This document shows, piece by piece, positions 9,575 to 19,171 of a stretch of 60,132 bases of DNA. A model generated the notes under the pieces. That model saw only the letters and a list, made by a program, of their open reading frames with translations, made no database searches and was not told the DNA's origin. Source of the DNA: Ignavibacteria bacterium (GTDB lineage: Bacteria; Bacteroidota; Ignavibacteria; Ch128b); contig VGVX01000008.1 of NCBI GenBank assembly GCA_016873845.1, positions 1 to 60,132 on the forward strand, written 5' to 3'. The first letter of the stretch is position 1. Each line of letters begins with the position of its first letter. A program made the translations under genes and the position numbers.

Positions 9575-10114
9575 TCAGTATTTCCATTTAATAGTACAGC
9601 CAATTGTAAAAGTCTCTTTTGTCGAGACTTCTTTTCCGTTAAGTAACTCATTAATGGCATTTTTAAGATAAGGCTCTTTAATTTTGTTGGGATATTCCCA
9701 ATTATCATCGATCTTACCATGGAACTGAAGGGTCCGATTTTCATCAAACAAAAATATTTCTGGAGTGTGCGTTGCTCCAAATGCTGAAGCGATTTTTTGA
9801 TCTGCATCTCTTAAATAAGCAAAATTGAATCCAAGTTTACTAGCTCGCTTCTTCATATCCACGAAAGAGTCTTCCGGATAGTTGATCTCATCGTTGGAAT
9901 TTATCGCAACAATGAAAAGATCTTTTTCAAAATCCATTTGGATATCAATCATTCTTCCTTCGTATGCCTTAACATATGGACAATGATTGCAACTGAATAT
10001 TATACATAAAAGTTTTTTACTGCTGAATGACTCAAGCGAGTGATGTTTATCATCAATGCCCAACAACTCAAAGTTTGGTGCTTTCGAGCCGATTTTCAAT
10101 TTTTCGGTGGCCAC
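9575..10114 (-). CDS. Thioredoxin-fold redoxin (AhpC/TSA-like)
   Basis: 179 residues with IGSKAPNFELLGIDDKHHSLESF at the start, as in peroxiredoxin-like redoxins, then IIFSCNHCPYVKAYEGRM. The CNHC motif followed by PYV is characteristic of a cytosolic redoxin subfamily. THTPEIFLFDE supplies the cis-Pro, and the end TIGCTIKWK with a further Cys is also typical of that subfamily. There is no signal peptide, so it acts in the cytoplasm, probably as a thiol reductase or peroxidase. It is a single gene on the minus strand between rightward genes. Confidence 0.8.
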   Translation of the reverse strand: MATEKLKIGSKAPNFELLGIDDKHHSLESFSSKKLLCIIFSCNHCPYVKAYEGRMIDIQMDFEKDLFIVAINSNDEINYPEDSFVDMKKRASKLGFNFAYLRDADQKIASAFGATHTPEIFLFDENRTLQFHGKIDDNWEYPNKIKEPYLKNAINELLNGKEVSTKETFTIGCTIKWKY

Positions 10115-10180
10115 AACTTCTCCTTTTAATATTATTTAGTATTTAAGTAACTTTACTAATAAAATATCAAATTGTTGAAA

Positions 10181-11632
10181 ATGAAAAAAGTAATTATCCT
10201 AACATTAGCACTATTTTTTATGCGTACAAATAAAACCCTTTCACAATCTGATTTTTTGGAATATATCCACTCGCATTATTCTAAATATAAATCTGTTCAA
10301 ATCGAGCAAAGAAGATTTGAGCCAAAACATTATTTTGAAATAATGGATTCTCTTTCAAACGAGTCAGGCGGATTAATAAGGAAGTCGCAGGTTGGAACTT
10401 CTTTCAAAGGAATTCCGATTTCACTTTATGAAGTTGGAAATGGAAAAAATAAAATTCTGTTATGGTCGCAAATGCATGGAGATGAATCGACGGCTTCTCA
10501 AGCAATACTCGATATTTTTAATTTTTTCATTTCACACAAAGACTGCTCGCATTCAGCATGTAAATCAATTTTTTCTGAGTGCACTCTATTGTTTATTCCA
10601 ATCCTAAATCCAGACGGAACAAAAAAATTCGAAAGAAGAAATTTTCAAGAGATTGATATAAACCGTGACGCAATCCGTTTACAAACACCAGAAGGAAAAA
10701 TCTTGAAAACGATTCAAGAAGAGTACAAACCGGATTTCGGATTCAACCTGCATGATCAGCTAACGACATATTCTGTTGGGAAGACTGGAAAACCTGCGTC
10801 GATCTCGTTGCTTGCACCAGCTTATAATTTTAATAAAGATATCAATGACATAAGAAAGCGGGCAATTCAAATATGTGTCGTAATTAAAAATTCGATCTCT
10901 AAATTCTACCCGGGTTTTGTCGCGCGTTACGATGATGAATTTGAACCAAGAGCATTTGGAGATAATATTCAATCTTGGGGAACAAGCACAATTTTAATCG
11001 AGTCTGGCGGTTATTTTAACGATCCAGAAAAACAAGAAGTCCGCAAAATGAATTTCATTGCACTGATGAATTCGTTTCTCTCAATTGCGGAGAATTCTTA
11101 TTCAAAATTCAAAGAAGAAGAATATTTTAATATTCCAGAAAATGACAGATCGTTATTTCATCTCCTAGTCAAAAATTGCACAGTGAGTAAAGATGGATTT
11201 AATTATACAGTTGACCTGGGAATAAATTATTCCGAGAGATTCGACTCATTGCGTAATAAGTATGTCGAAAAGTATACGGTTGCAGACTTGGGTGATTTAA
11301 GCACTTATTCAAGCTATGATACCATTGATGTCGATGGACTTTCTTTAAACATAGGCAAAGTTCATCCAGAAATTATTACGAATTTTTCGAAACTTAAAAA
11401 GATGGATTGTAATAAACTTTTAGCTGATGGTATTACAACAGTAATTTTTCAAAATGACAAATTTGATGAAAAAGAACTGAAGAGCACATTAAATCAAATG
11501 ATTTCAACTATCAAAGAACCGATGCGGGAATCACAGCATTTAATGGGACATTCTGCTAATTTCTATTTCACAGATAAAAACGAAATCGTCAAAAAAGTTA
11601 TTTCCAATGGTAGATTAGTATTTGAAAGATAA
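10181..11632 (+). CDS. Secreted M14-family zinc carboxypeptidase
   Basis: 483 residues from ATG 10181, which starts a signal peptide (VIILTLALFFMRTNKTLSQ). The upstream TTG codons have no ribosome binding site. Zinc ligands of the M14 family are visible: SQMHGDESTASQ (His and Glu), then FNLHDQL (third ligand His), with NPDGTKKFERR and DINRDAIRLQTPEG between them supplying the substrate-binding region. ILIESGGYF carries the probable catalytic Glu. The last 150 residues are a separate domain without a recognised match. The protein likely trims peptides or cross-linking peptides in the periplasm or outside; the substrate cannot be read. Confidence 0.85.
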   Translation: MKKVIILTLALFFMRTNKTLSQSDFLEYIHSHYSKYKSVQIEQRRFEPKHYFEIMDSLSNESGGLIRKSQVGTSFKGIPISLYEVGNGKNKILLWSQMHGDESTASQAILDIFNFFISHKDCSHSACKSIFSECTLLFIPILNPDGTKKFERRNFQEIDINRDAIRLQTPEGKILKTIQEEYKPDFGFNLHDQLTTYSVGKTGKPASISLLAPAYNFNKDINDIRKRAIQICVVIKNSISKFYPGFVARYDDEFEPRAFGDNIQSWGTSTILIESGGYFNDPEKQEVRKMNFIALMNSFLSIAENSYSKFKEEEYFNIPENDRSLFHLLVKNCTVSKDGFNYTVDLGINYSERFDSLRNKYVEKYTVADLGDLSTYSSYDTIDVDGLSLNIGKVHPEIITNFSKLKKMDCNKLLADGITTVIFQNDKFDEKELKSTLNQMISTIKEPMRESQHLMGHSANFYFTDKNEIVKKVISNGRLVFER

Positions 11633-11680
11633 CACAATTCTATATTCGTTACTCGCGGTTCAATATTCATTGATCAATGT

Positions 11681-11721
11681 TCTCCGGAAGGAGTCTCCAA
11701 AGGAGTCATTTGACCTTTGGA
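11681..11721. repeat. Intergenic palindromic sequence
   Basis: A CTCCGGAAGGAG hairpin at 11682-11693 is followed directly by TCCAAAGG (11696-11703) and its perfect complement CCTTTGGA (11714-11721). The right arm overlaps TTGACC (11710-11715), which with TATTTA 16 bases on could be a weak promoter for the nucleotidyltransferase-metK-ahcY group. The sequence has no U-run, so it is not a simple terminator. It may be a REP-like unit or a regulatory site. Confidence 0.35.
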
Positions 11722-11842
11722 CATTATTCGATATTTAATGTATAACACATTGTTCTAAGCTAAAATAATCCAGACACTAATCTTATTTATAAATGCACAA
11801 GATTGCAATTCCTAACCCTTTTTTCTAAGTTTGTACACTCAT

Positions 11843-12826
11843 ATGGTGAATATAAGAGCAATTATCCCAGTAGCTGGTGTTGGTACAAGATTGAGACCGC
11901 ACACGTACACACTTCCAAAGGTTTTGCTGAATGTTGCAGGTAAACCTATCATTGCACACATAATGGATAAAGTAACGTCCGAAGGAATAAATAAAGCAAC
12001 ATTTATTGTTGGCTATCTTGGTGAAATGGTAGAAGAGTTCATTCGTGATAATTATAAAATTCAATGTGATTTTATCTATCAAGAGGAACGAAAAGGGCTT
12101 GGACACGCGGTCTACATGGCTAAAGAAACTTTCGGCAAGGACGAATTGTTAATAATTCTTGGTGATACGATTTTTGACGTCGATTTAAAATCTATGCTCA
12201 GCTCAAAACATTCTGCTCTTGGAGTAAAAAAAGTAGACGATCCAAGAAGATTTGGAGTAGCGGTTGTAAAAAATAATCTTATCACTCAATTAGTGGAAAA
12301 ACCCGAAGAGCAAATAAGCAGCTTGGCAATCGTTGGTTTATATTATATAAAAAATTCACAACTTTTAAATAAGTCGCTAAACAATTTAATATCATCAAAT
12401 AAATTAACTAAAGGTGAATATCAGCTTACAGATGCACTTGAACATATGATTCAATCAGGCGAAAAGTTTGAACCATTTATAGTCGATGGCTGGTACGATT
12501 GCGGCAAACCTGAAACACTGCTTGCTACAAATCATCACTTGTTAAAAATCAAAAACAACTTCAAAGAAGTTCCTGGAGTACAAGTGATCCCTCCCGTGTT
12601 CATTTCACCTAATAGTAAAATTTCAAACAGCATCATTGGACCATACACAACGGTTAATGATGGAGCTGATATTTCTAATTCGATAATAAAAAACAGTATT
12701 ATAGGTTATAAAGCAATTGTAGAAAATTCAATGCTTCACAATTCGATCATCGGAAATAATACTATTGTCAAAGGGCAGTATAAAAAGCTGAATACCGGTG
12801 ATTCAAGCGAAATAGAGTTTTATTAA
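11843..12826 (+). CDS. Sugar-phosphate nucleotidyltransferase with beta-helix tail
   Basis: 327 residues from ATG 11843; the in-frame TTG 12 bases earlier adds only MYTH. The nucleotide-binding signature GVGTRLRPHTYTLPKVLLNVAGKPII is at the N-terminus, LGDTIFDVD holds the metal-binding Asp, and VEKPEE and DGWYDCGKPETLLATNHHLL match glucose-1-phosphate thymidylyltransferases. Residues 250-320 are left-handed beta-helix hexapeptides (ISNSIIGPYTTV, ISNSIIKNSIIGYKAI). The sugar and nucleotide cannot be fixed from sequence alone. It is 15 bases upstream of metK and probably cotranscribed. Confidence 0.85.
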   Translation: MVNIRAIIPVAGVGTRLRPHTYTLPKVLLNVAGKPIIAHIMDKVTSEGINKATFIVGYLGEMVEEFIRDNYKIQCDFIYQEERKGLGHAVYMAKETFGKDELLIILGDTIFDVDLKSMLSSKHSALGVKKVDDPRRFGVAVVKNNLITQLVEKPEEQISSLAIVGLYYIKNSQLLNKSLNNLISSNKLTKGEYQLTDALEHMIQSGEKFEPFIVDGWYDCGKPETLLATNHHLLKIKNNFKEVPGVQVIPPVFISPNSKISNSIIGPYTTVNDGADISNSIIKNSIIGYKAIVENSMLHNSIIGNNTIVKGQYKKLNTGDSSEIEFY

Positions 12827-12841
12827 CAATGGAGAAAATAT

Positions 12842-13984
12842 ATGTCTTTTTTGTTCACTTCTGAGTCAGTTTCAGAAGGTCATCCCGATAAAGTATGCGA
12901 CCAAATTTCAGATGCGGTTCTTGATGCCTTAATCGAACAAGATCCGAATTCTCGCGTTGCATGCGAAACATTCGTAACAACTGGTCTTGTTCTGGTTGGC
13001 GGAGAAATAACTACGAATGCTTATGTTGATGTTCAAGATATAGTGAGAAAAACAGTTAATGAAATTGGTTATACAAGCGCGGAATATAAATTTGATGGCG
13101 AATCATGTTCGGTTTTGAATGCAATTCATTCACAATCGCCGGATATAGCGATGGGTGTAGATAAAGGAGGAGCTGGAGATCAAGGATTAATGTTCGGTTA
13201 TGCAAACGATCAAACACCAGAATTTATGCCCGCACCGATTGTGTATGCTCACAAATTAGTTAAACGTCTTGCTCATATTCGAAAAAGAGAAAACGGATTG
13301 ATGCCTTACTTGAGACCTGATTCAAAATCCCAAGTAACCATTCAATATGATGACAATAAGAAACCGATTCGAGTAGATACAGTCGTTATTTCGACTCAAC
13401 ACGATGGGGATGCAAAACAATCAAAGATTAAAGCTGATGCAATTGAGCATGTGATCAAAAAAATAATACCCGAACATCTTTTGGATAAAAAAACAAAATA
13501 TCACGTCAATCCAACTGGACGCTTCGAAATTGGCGGACCACATGGTGATAGCGGATTAACAGGCAGGAAAATAATTGTCGATACCTACGGCGGTTATGCA
13601 CCACATGGAGGAGGCGCATTCAGCGGAAAAGATCCTTCAAAAGTTGATCGCAGTGCAACCTATGCGATGAGACATCTTGCAAAAAATATTGTTGCCGCGA
13701 AACTGGCAAGCGAATGTTTGGTTCAAGTTGCATATGCCATTGGAGTAGTTCAACCTGTTTCGATTTATGTTAATACTTTTGGAACTGGAATAATGCCAGA
13801 CAAAGAATTAGCTGCTATAATAAAGAAAGAAGTTGATCTCTCACCAAGAGGAATAATTAAAAGATTAGATCTTCTTAAACCAATTTACAAAAAGACTGCT
13901 TCTTACGGTCATTTCGGTCGGAATGAAAAGGAGTTCACTTGGGAAAAATTGGATCTAGTTCCTCTGTTTAAGAAGTACGCATAA
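12842..13984 (+). CDS. metK: S-adenosylmethionine synthetase
   Basis: 380 residues, a standard length. All signatures are present: [19 protein letters not shown] at the N-terminus (ATP site), [12 protein letters not shown] in the middle, and [16 protein letters not shown] for the phosphate-binding loop. It makes S-adenosylmethionine from methionine and ATP as a cytosolic tetramer. A GGAG site precedes the ATG. ahcY follows 106 bases later, so formation of SAM and removal of its product SAH are encoded side by side. No SAM or SAH riboswitch could be recognised in front of either gene. Confidence 0.97.
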   Translation: MSFLFTSESVSEGHPDKVCDQISDAVLDALIEQDPNSRVACETFVTTGLVLVGGEITTNAYVDVQDIVRKTVNEIGYTSAEYKFDGESCSVLNAIHSQSPDIAMGVDKGGAGDQGLMFGYANDQTPEFMPAPIVYAHKLVKRLAHIRKRENGLMPYLRPDSKSQVTIQYDDNKKPIRVDTVVISTQHDGDAKQSKIKADAIEHVIKKIIPEHLLDKKTKYHVNPTGRFEIGGPHGDSGLTGRKIIVDTYGGYAPHGGGAFSGKDPSKVDRSATYAMRHLAKNIVAAKLASECLVQVAYAIGVVQPVSIYVNTFGTGIMPDKELAAIIKKEVDLSPRGIIKRLDLLKPIYKKTASYGHFGRNEKEFTWEKLDLVPLFKKYA

Positions 13985-14090
13985 TTTGCTGCTTTTTGAA
14001 AACAACTTATATAATTTTCAGAGAATCGTTTAACAGAATTCTAAATGAACAGTAATATATTTTTTAATGAATAAAACGTGGAGTTAATTA

Positions 14091-15371
14091 ATGAATTATA
14101 AAAAAGGTAAGTATAAAGTTCGAAATATAAAATTAGCCGATGAAGGAAGAATGAAGATTGAATGGGCAGAATCAAGAATGCCGGTTATGATGGAACTTCG
14201 AAAGAAGTTCAGCAAAACTAAACCATTAAAAGGATATCGGATCGCAGGATGTTTGCATGTAACTAAAGAAACTGCAGTGCTTGTAGAAACTCTTGTCGCA
14301 GCGGGTGCAAACGTTAGCTGGAGCGGATGCAATCCGCTTTCAACTCAGGATGATGTTGCTGCTGCTCTTGCGAAAAATGGAATTTCAATCTATGCATGGC
14401 ATGGAATGAATGTAAAGGAATTTTACTGGTGCATCGAACGAACAATGGATTTTAAACCAAATCTCACACTTGATGATGGTGCTGATTTAATATTCACGAT
14501 TCACAATAAATTCCCAAAGATGGCTGAAACAACTGTTATCGGCGGGACTGAGGAAACAACTACCGGAGTTCATCGATTGAGAGCAATGGCTGCAGACGGT
14601 GCACTAAGATATCCAGTGGTTGCAGTGAATGATGCTGAAACAAAATGGGATTTTGACAATGTCTATGGCACAGGTCAATCATCCATCGATGGAATTCTAA
14701 GAGCAACAAGTGTTCTTCTTGCTGGAAAAAATTTCGTTGTAGCGGGTTTTGGACATTGCGGAACAGGTGTTGCAAAACGTGCAGCTGGAATGGGTGCAAA
14801 TGTAATTATAACTGAGGTCAAGCCAACCGCAGCACTAAAAGCAGCTCTCGAAGGTTATCAAGTTTTGCCAATGGATCAAGCAGCAAAAATTGGAGATATT
14901 TTCATCACTGCAACTGGCGTTAAAGATGTAATTGTTAAAAAACATTTCGAAAAAATGAGAGAAGGAGCTATCGTCTGTAACACAGGACATTATGATTGCG
15001 AAATCAATCTTACTGAGCTTGCTAAAATCTCCAAGTCAAAAAGATTGGTGAGAGAAAACAACGAAGAATACACACTCAAAAATGGTAAAAAAATCTTCGT
15101 TCTTGCTCAAGGCCGTTTAGTTAATCTCGCCGCTGCCGAAGGTCATCCTTCTGAAGTGATGGATATGTCCTTTGCTAACCAGTTTATGTCACAAATTCGT
15201 TTAGCCGAATTGGATAAAAACGGCGTTCGCTTAGATAATTCCGTTCATGATATTCCAGTTGAGCAGGACCAATACATTGCTGGAATCAAGCTCACAACTT
15301 TGGGATATAAAATTGATAAACTTACGAAAGAGCAAATCGTTTATATGTCAGATTATTCCGAAGGTACCTGA
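14091..15371 (+). CDS. ahcY: S-adenosylhomocysteinase
   Basis: 426 residues. Conserved segments include AGCLHVTKETAVLVETLVAAGA, the NAD-binding Rossmann loop VAGFGHCGTGVAKRAAGMGA (about residue 216), CNTGHYDCEI, and AEGHPSEVMDMSFANQ near the end. The enzyme hydrolyses SAH to adenosine and homocysteine, relieving inhibition of methyltransferases. It has a GGAG-type site before the ATG. A strong terminator follows at 15414. Confidence 0.97.
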   Translation: MNYKKGKYKVRNIKLADEGRMKIEWAESRMPVMMELRKKFSKTKPLKGYRIAGCLHVTKETAVLVETLVAAGANVSWSGCNPLSTQDDVAAALAKNGISIYAWHGMNVKEFYWCIERTMDFKPNLTLDDGADLIFTIHNKFPKMAETTVIGGTEETTTGVHRLRAMAADGALRYPVVAVNDAETKWDFDNVYGTGQSSIDGILRATSVLLAGKNFVVAGFGHCGTGVAKRAAGMGANVIITEVKPTAALKAALEGYQVLPMDQAAKIGDIFITATGVKDVIVKKHFEKMREGAIVCNTGHYDCEINLTELAKISKSKRLVRENNEEYTLKNGKKIFVLAQGRLVNLAAAEGHPSEVMDMSFANQFMSQIRLAELDKNGVRLDNSVHDIPVEQDQYIAGIKLTTLGYKIDKLTKEQIVYMSDYSEGT

Positions 15372-15413
15372 TAGTATTTCAAGAAATAACAAACTAATAT
15401 TCGCATAATTTAT

Positions 15414-15446
15414 AAACCCGATTGAACAAATCGGGTTTTTGTTTTT
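15414..15446 (+). terminator. Intrinsic terminator after ahcY
   Basis: Perfect 10-bp stem AAACCCGATT (15414-15423) and AATCGGGTTT (15429-15438) with loop GAACA, followed by a T-rich run to 15446. It ends the nucleotidyltransferase-metK-ahcY transcript. Confidence 0.9.
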
Positions 15447-15488
15447 AAATCCTCTTTGAAATGCTTATAAATCTTTTTATTTTTTTCC

Positions 15489-15986
15489 ATGAAAGTAAAT
15501 GATTGGGCAACAAACCTTTTCAAAATTATTGGCGCAGCATTAATACTTTCAATTGCATTCAATTACTTTTCTCCAAATGGGATTCCCCTCTTTGGATTCA
15601 AATCTGAACTAGAGGTCATTTCTGATAGTGTTTTATTTTCACAGAGCACGAGCGATAGTTTTATTACAGATATTACTATTCAACAAGCTGTTAAATTAAT
15701 CGAGACCAGAAACATTGTTTTAATAGATGCACGCTCGGAAACAGAATATTCCAACTTTCATCTGTTGGGAGCGATAAATATCCCATCAAAAACATTCGAT
15801 CAGCATTCCGAAAAAATTCTTAATCACAAGCTTGATACAACTTTAATAATTTACTGCGAAAGCATTCACTGCAACCAAAGTTACGAATTAGCAAAACTTT
15901 TAGCACAATTTGGATTCAATAAAATTTTTGTGATGAAAGAAGGGATTCAAGAATGGATAGAAAGAGATTTACCTTTCACTAAATGA
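15489..15986 (+). CDS. Membrane-anchored rhodanese-domain protein
   Basis: 165 residues. One N-terminal membrane segment (FKIIGAALILSIAFNYF, about 12-28) anchors a single rhodanese domain: IQQAVKLIE, VLIDARSETEYSNFHLLGAINIP, then the active loop IYCESIHCNQSYELAKLLAQFG and EGIQEWIERDLPF. The loop is C-x4-C-x-x-S instead of the common C-x4-R-S; the second Cys may make a redox-active pair. The domain should face the periplasm. The MauE/DoxX-like gene starts one base after the stop, so the two are likely one functional unit. Confidence 0.8.
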   Translation: MKVNDWATNLFKIIGAALILSIAFNYFSPNGIPLFGFKSELEVISDSVLFSQSTSDSFITDITIQQAVKLIETRNIVLIDARSETEYSNFHLLGAINIPSKTFDQHSEKILNHKLDTTLIIYCESIHCNQSYELAKLLAQFGFNKIFVMKEGIQEWIERDLPFTK

Positions 15987-15987
15987 C

Positions 15988-16443
15988 ATGATTCAGAAGA
16001 TATTAAACATAAAGACTCTTCAACTTGTAATAAGATTTTTTTTAGGATTCGTCTTCATATATGCATCAATGAATAAAATTTCATCTCCCGGGGAATTTGC
16101 TTTGTCCATTTCCAATTATCAGTTGTTCCCTAATTTCTTAATTAATTTCACTGCCGTTTTTATTCCTTGGTTGGAATTGGTTTGCGGTTTTGGATTGATA
16201 TTCGGATTCCACCTAAGAGAAAATGCCTTCGTTTATTTGTCTCTTCTAATTACTTTTACACTTTTAATTGCTTTGAGTATGATTAGAGGTTTAGACATTG
16301 AATGCGGATGTTTTGGCTCTGAAGATTCCTCAAAAGTAGGATTTCTTAAAATCTTAGAAAATCTTGCGCTGATTTTATTGTCTGCTTATCTATTTCACAC
16401 TTCTATAAAAGAAAAATCACCTGTCATTACTTTAAATAAATAA
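15988..16443 (+). CDS. MauE/DoxX-family membrane protein
   Basis: 151 residues with four predicted membrane helices (residues about 12-30, 48-70, 78-100, 122-142). LRFFLGFVFIYASMNKISSP-like helix 1, PWLELVCGFGLIFGF and IECGCFGSED are typical of MauE/DoxX redox-associated membrane proteins; the CGC motif is the likely redox centre. MauE-type proteins take part in disulfide handling in the cell envelope. Its pairing with the rhodanese-domain gene suggests shared sulfur or thiol chemistry. The 3' end overlaps the convergent propeller gene by 17 bases. Confidence 0.75.
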   Translation: MIQKILNIKTLQLVIRFFLGFVFIYASMNKISSPGEFALSISNYQLFPNFLINFTAVFIPWLELVCGFGLIFGFHLRENAFVYLSLLITFTLLIALSMIRGLDIECGCFGSEDSSKVGFLKILENLALILLSAYLFHTSIKEKSPVITLNK

Positions 16444-19006
16444 GTTTCTTGACTTTTTCTACATTTCCGACTTTTAATTTATAGAAATAAATTCCAGATG
16501 AAATTTTATAATCTTGACTTGAAAAAATGGAGTAATGAATTCCAGCATCTTTAACTTCATTAACCAGATCGGCGACTTCTCGTCCAAGACCATCGTAAAT
16601 TTTCAGCGAAACATGTTCCCTTTTAGCTAATGAGTAATTAATTTTTGTAATTGAGTTAAATGGATTCGGATAATTTTGATAAGTGGTAAAATCAACTGGA
16701 AGAAGTCTCGATTTGTCATTTACATCGCTGAGTGTTGAAGTAAGATCGAATTCAAACATCGAGCGTCCATGTGTTGCAGCGATCAACTTTTTTGTCGGCT
16801 GATGATAACTTAAATCGAACACAGGAGAATTTGGTAGTTCCTTGCCAAGTATATTCCAGCTTCCTCCTAAATTCGTTGAATAAAATACTCCTACATCGCA
16901 ACCGGTATATAAAACTGAATCGTGATTGTAATCTATTACGATATCGTTTACTGGTACGTTCGGAAGATTCGAACTTATATTCACCCAAGAATTTCCATAA
17001 TCACTAGTGCGAAAAATATGCGAACCTAATTCATCTAAATTATATCCGCTTAATGTGACGTATGCAGTGGACGGAAAATTTTTATCTGCTTCAATTCGTG
17101 TTACATATCGCATTGGAAGCGTCCCGGTTATATCAATCCAATTTAATCCTGTATTAGTGCTCACCCAAACTTTTGCATCGTCTGTTCCGACGTAAAGAAC
17201 TCTCCTTCCATCCGTTAACGCAGCAGATGAAATAGAACTAATTGTACCAAGTCGGCCATTTCTGCCGCGTGTTAAATCACCGCTGATGGCAGTCCAGTTT
17301 TGAGCACCATCTGTTGTCTGATAAATTTTATTACTTCCATAAAACAATATGTTTGGATTTTTTTCGTCCATCACGTAGGGAGTAGACCAATTGAACCGAT
17401 CTGACGTGCTGATTCCATTTACAGCCGGAAAAAAATTTATCCCACCGTCAGTCGATTTTCCCAATCCCCCAAATTGGTACTCTACGTAAATTATATTTGA
17501 GTTAGTATAATCAACTAGACAATGAAATCCGTCACCGCCATAAAATTCACTCCAATTATCAACTCCCCCAGATTGAGTTCCGAGTGTACCATTATCCTGA
17601 GTTCCGCCATATTTCCTGAATGGTAAGAGATGATCTATTGTTGATGCATAAAATTGAGTGATCGGAAGATTGAATTTTTTTATCCAAGAATTTCCTTGGT
17701 TCGTAGAGATAAAAAATCCTCCGTCATTTCCATTATAAATTAAATTCGGATTCGATGGATGGATCCAAAGGGTATGTTGATCTGGATGTTGAGCAAGAAA
17801 ACTTCCAGAATATGAATTTGTAATATTTGTAAAAGAACTCCCGCCATTCGTTGTCTTGAAAATGTCTATATCACCTAAATATACTTTATTGTGATCTGTT
17901 GGATCGACTTCCATCATCCCAAAGTACCAGCCAAAACTTGCAAAACTAGAAAGATTGCTCGCAGTCATTTTTGTCCAAGTTTCACCTTTATCTGTTGATC
18001 TATAAAATCCTTCCAAAATATTATTGTCACCATTGGGTGAAGTCGATCTCCTATAAAGTGAGTAAATAAAGTTTGGGTTTGATTTTGCAACAGCTATTGT
18101 AATTCTTCCAATCGTATTCAATGGTGCAGGTAATCCGTTTGAAAGTCGATACCAAGTCTCTCCTTTGTTTGTAGATTTATAAATTCCACTCGAGACTCCG
18201 GCAGCTTTTCGAAAAGTTGGGCCTCTTAATCTTTCCCACATGGAGGCATAAACTATATTTGTATCGATCGGATCAATCGCAATATCGATTGCACTAGTCG
18301 AATCATTTAAGAATAGCTTTCTTTCCCAAGATGCGCCTCCATCCTGTGATCTATAGACTCCGCGGTGCTGTCCTTTTGAGTACAATCCACCAGATGCAGC
18401 AACAAATATGAGATTTGAATTAGCAAGGTGAATTTCCATTTTCGATATATGACGAACACTGTCAAGTCCCGACTGAAACCAGGTCTCTCCATTATCTGTT
18501 GACTTTAAAATTCCAAACCCTGGATATGAATCTGCACTGATATTTGCTTCACCGCTGCCAAAATATACTATATCAGAATTATTTGGATCAATTTTAAGAA
18601 CTCCTGAGGAGAGACTCGGAAAATAATCTGTCTTTGCCTGCCATGTGTCGCCTCCATCGGTAGACTTGAAAACTCCTCCTGCCGCAGCGCCGATCAAAAT
18701 AATATTCGGATTAGACTTAACAACATCGAGAGCAGTAATTCTTCCGCCAATATTTGAAGGACCAACTTGAATCCATTTCTGTTCTGATAGCCGATTGTTC
18801 CTTAGCTTCAACTTTTTTACATGTTCTACCGCTTCAAAGTATTTTTGATCCAGCAACTCAGTACCGGGAAATGCCCGTTGCAAATAAAACCAATCGCTTG
18901 GAAAATATTTAGTTGAAACAAAATTCGTTCTTGGATTTTGCTGAGTAATTAGGATGAGCATTCCACATAGAAAGGAGATTAAATATGTAATTGAAATTCT
19001 TTTCAT
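16427..19006 (-). CDS. Secreted sortilin/BNR-type propeller protein with T9SS sorting domain
   Basis: 859 residues with an N-terminal hydrophobic export signal (ISITYLISFLCGMLILITQQ). Many Asp-box repeats such as STDGGDTWQA, STDNGETWFQ, SQDGGASWER, STNKGETWYR and STDKGETWTK follow from residue 110 to 720, as in VPS10/sortilin-type ten-bladed propellers. DNGTLGTQSG is a conserved family segment. The tail has YQNYPNPFNS, a final sandwich and the ending VKKLIYLK, so it is a T9SS cargo exported to the surface. No catalytic site is obvious. It is probably monocistronic, divergent from the small membrane protein gene. Confidence 0.85.
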   Translation of the reverse strand: MKRISITYLISFLCGMLILITQQNPRTNFVSTKYFPSDWFYLQRAFPGTELLDQKYFEAVEHVKKLKLRNNRLSEQKWIQVGPSNIGGRITALDVVKSNPNIILIGAAAGGVFKSTDGGDTWQAKTDYFPSLSSGVLKIDPNNSDIVYFGSGEANISADSYPGFGILKSTDNGETWFQSGLDSVRHISKMEIHLANSNLIFVAASGGLYSKGQHRGVYRSQDGGASWERKLFLNDSTSAIDIAIDPIDTNIVYASMWERLRGPTFRKAAGVSSGIYKSTNKGETWYRLSNGLPAPLNTIGRITIAVAKSNPNFIYSLYRRSTSPNGDNNILEGFYRSTDKGETWTKMTASNLSSFASFGWYFGMMEVDPTDHNKVYLGDIDIFKTTNGGSSFTNITNSYSGSFLAQHPDQHTLWIHPSNPNLIYNGNDGGFFISTNQGNSWIKKFNLPITQFYASTIDHLLPFRKYGGTQDNGTLGTQSGGVDNWSEFYGGDGFHCLVDYTNSNIIYVEYQFGGLGKSTDGGINFFPAVNGISTSDRFNWSTPYVMDEKNPNILFYGSNKIYQTTDGAQNWTAISGDLTRGRNGRLGTISSISSAALTDGRRVLYVGTDDAKVWVSTNTGLNWIDITGTLPMRYVTRIEADKNFPSTAYVTLSGYNLDELGSHIFRTSDYGNSWVNISSNLPNVPVNDIVIDYNHDSVLYTGCDVGVFYSTNLGGSWNILGKELPNSPVFDLSYHQPTKKLIAATHGRSMFEFDLTSTLSDVNDKSRLLPVDFTTYQNYPNPFNSITKINYSLAKREHVSLKIYDGLGREVADLVNEVKDAGIHYSIFSSQDYKISSGIYFYKLKVGNVEKVKKLIYLK

Positions 19007-19171
19007 AATAATAAATTCAATCTATAATATGAGGTTATTTGGTGAAATTTAATCAATCAATTCATAAACGGAAATTGAATTTTTTGCTATTCCAAACCAA
19101 AGTAGAAAATCATATCTTTCAACATTGAAATTCTTTTATAGTTGTTAGGTTTAATTGATTTCGGAGTTAAC

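Noticed and set aside
11644-11655. 12-mer ATTCGTTACTCG also present at 25905-25916
   Set aside because: Many repeated 12-mers are expected by chance in a window of this size; flanks are not similar.
13985-14090. Possible SAM or SAH riboswitch before ahcY or metK
   Set aside because: The gaps are short and no conserved riboswitch core or pseudoknot could be recognised.
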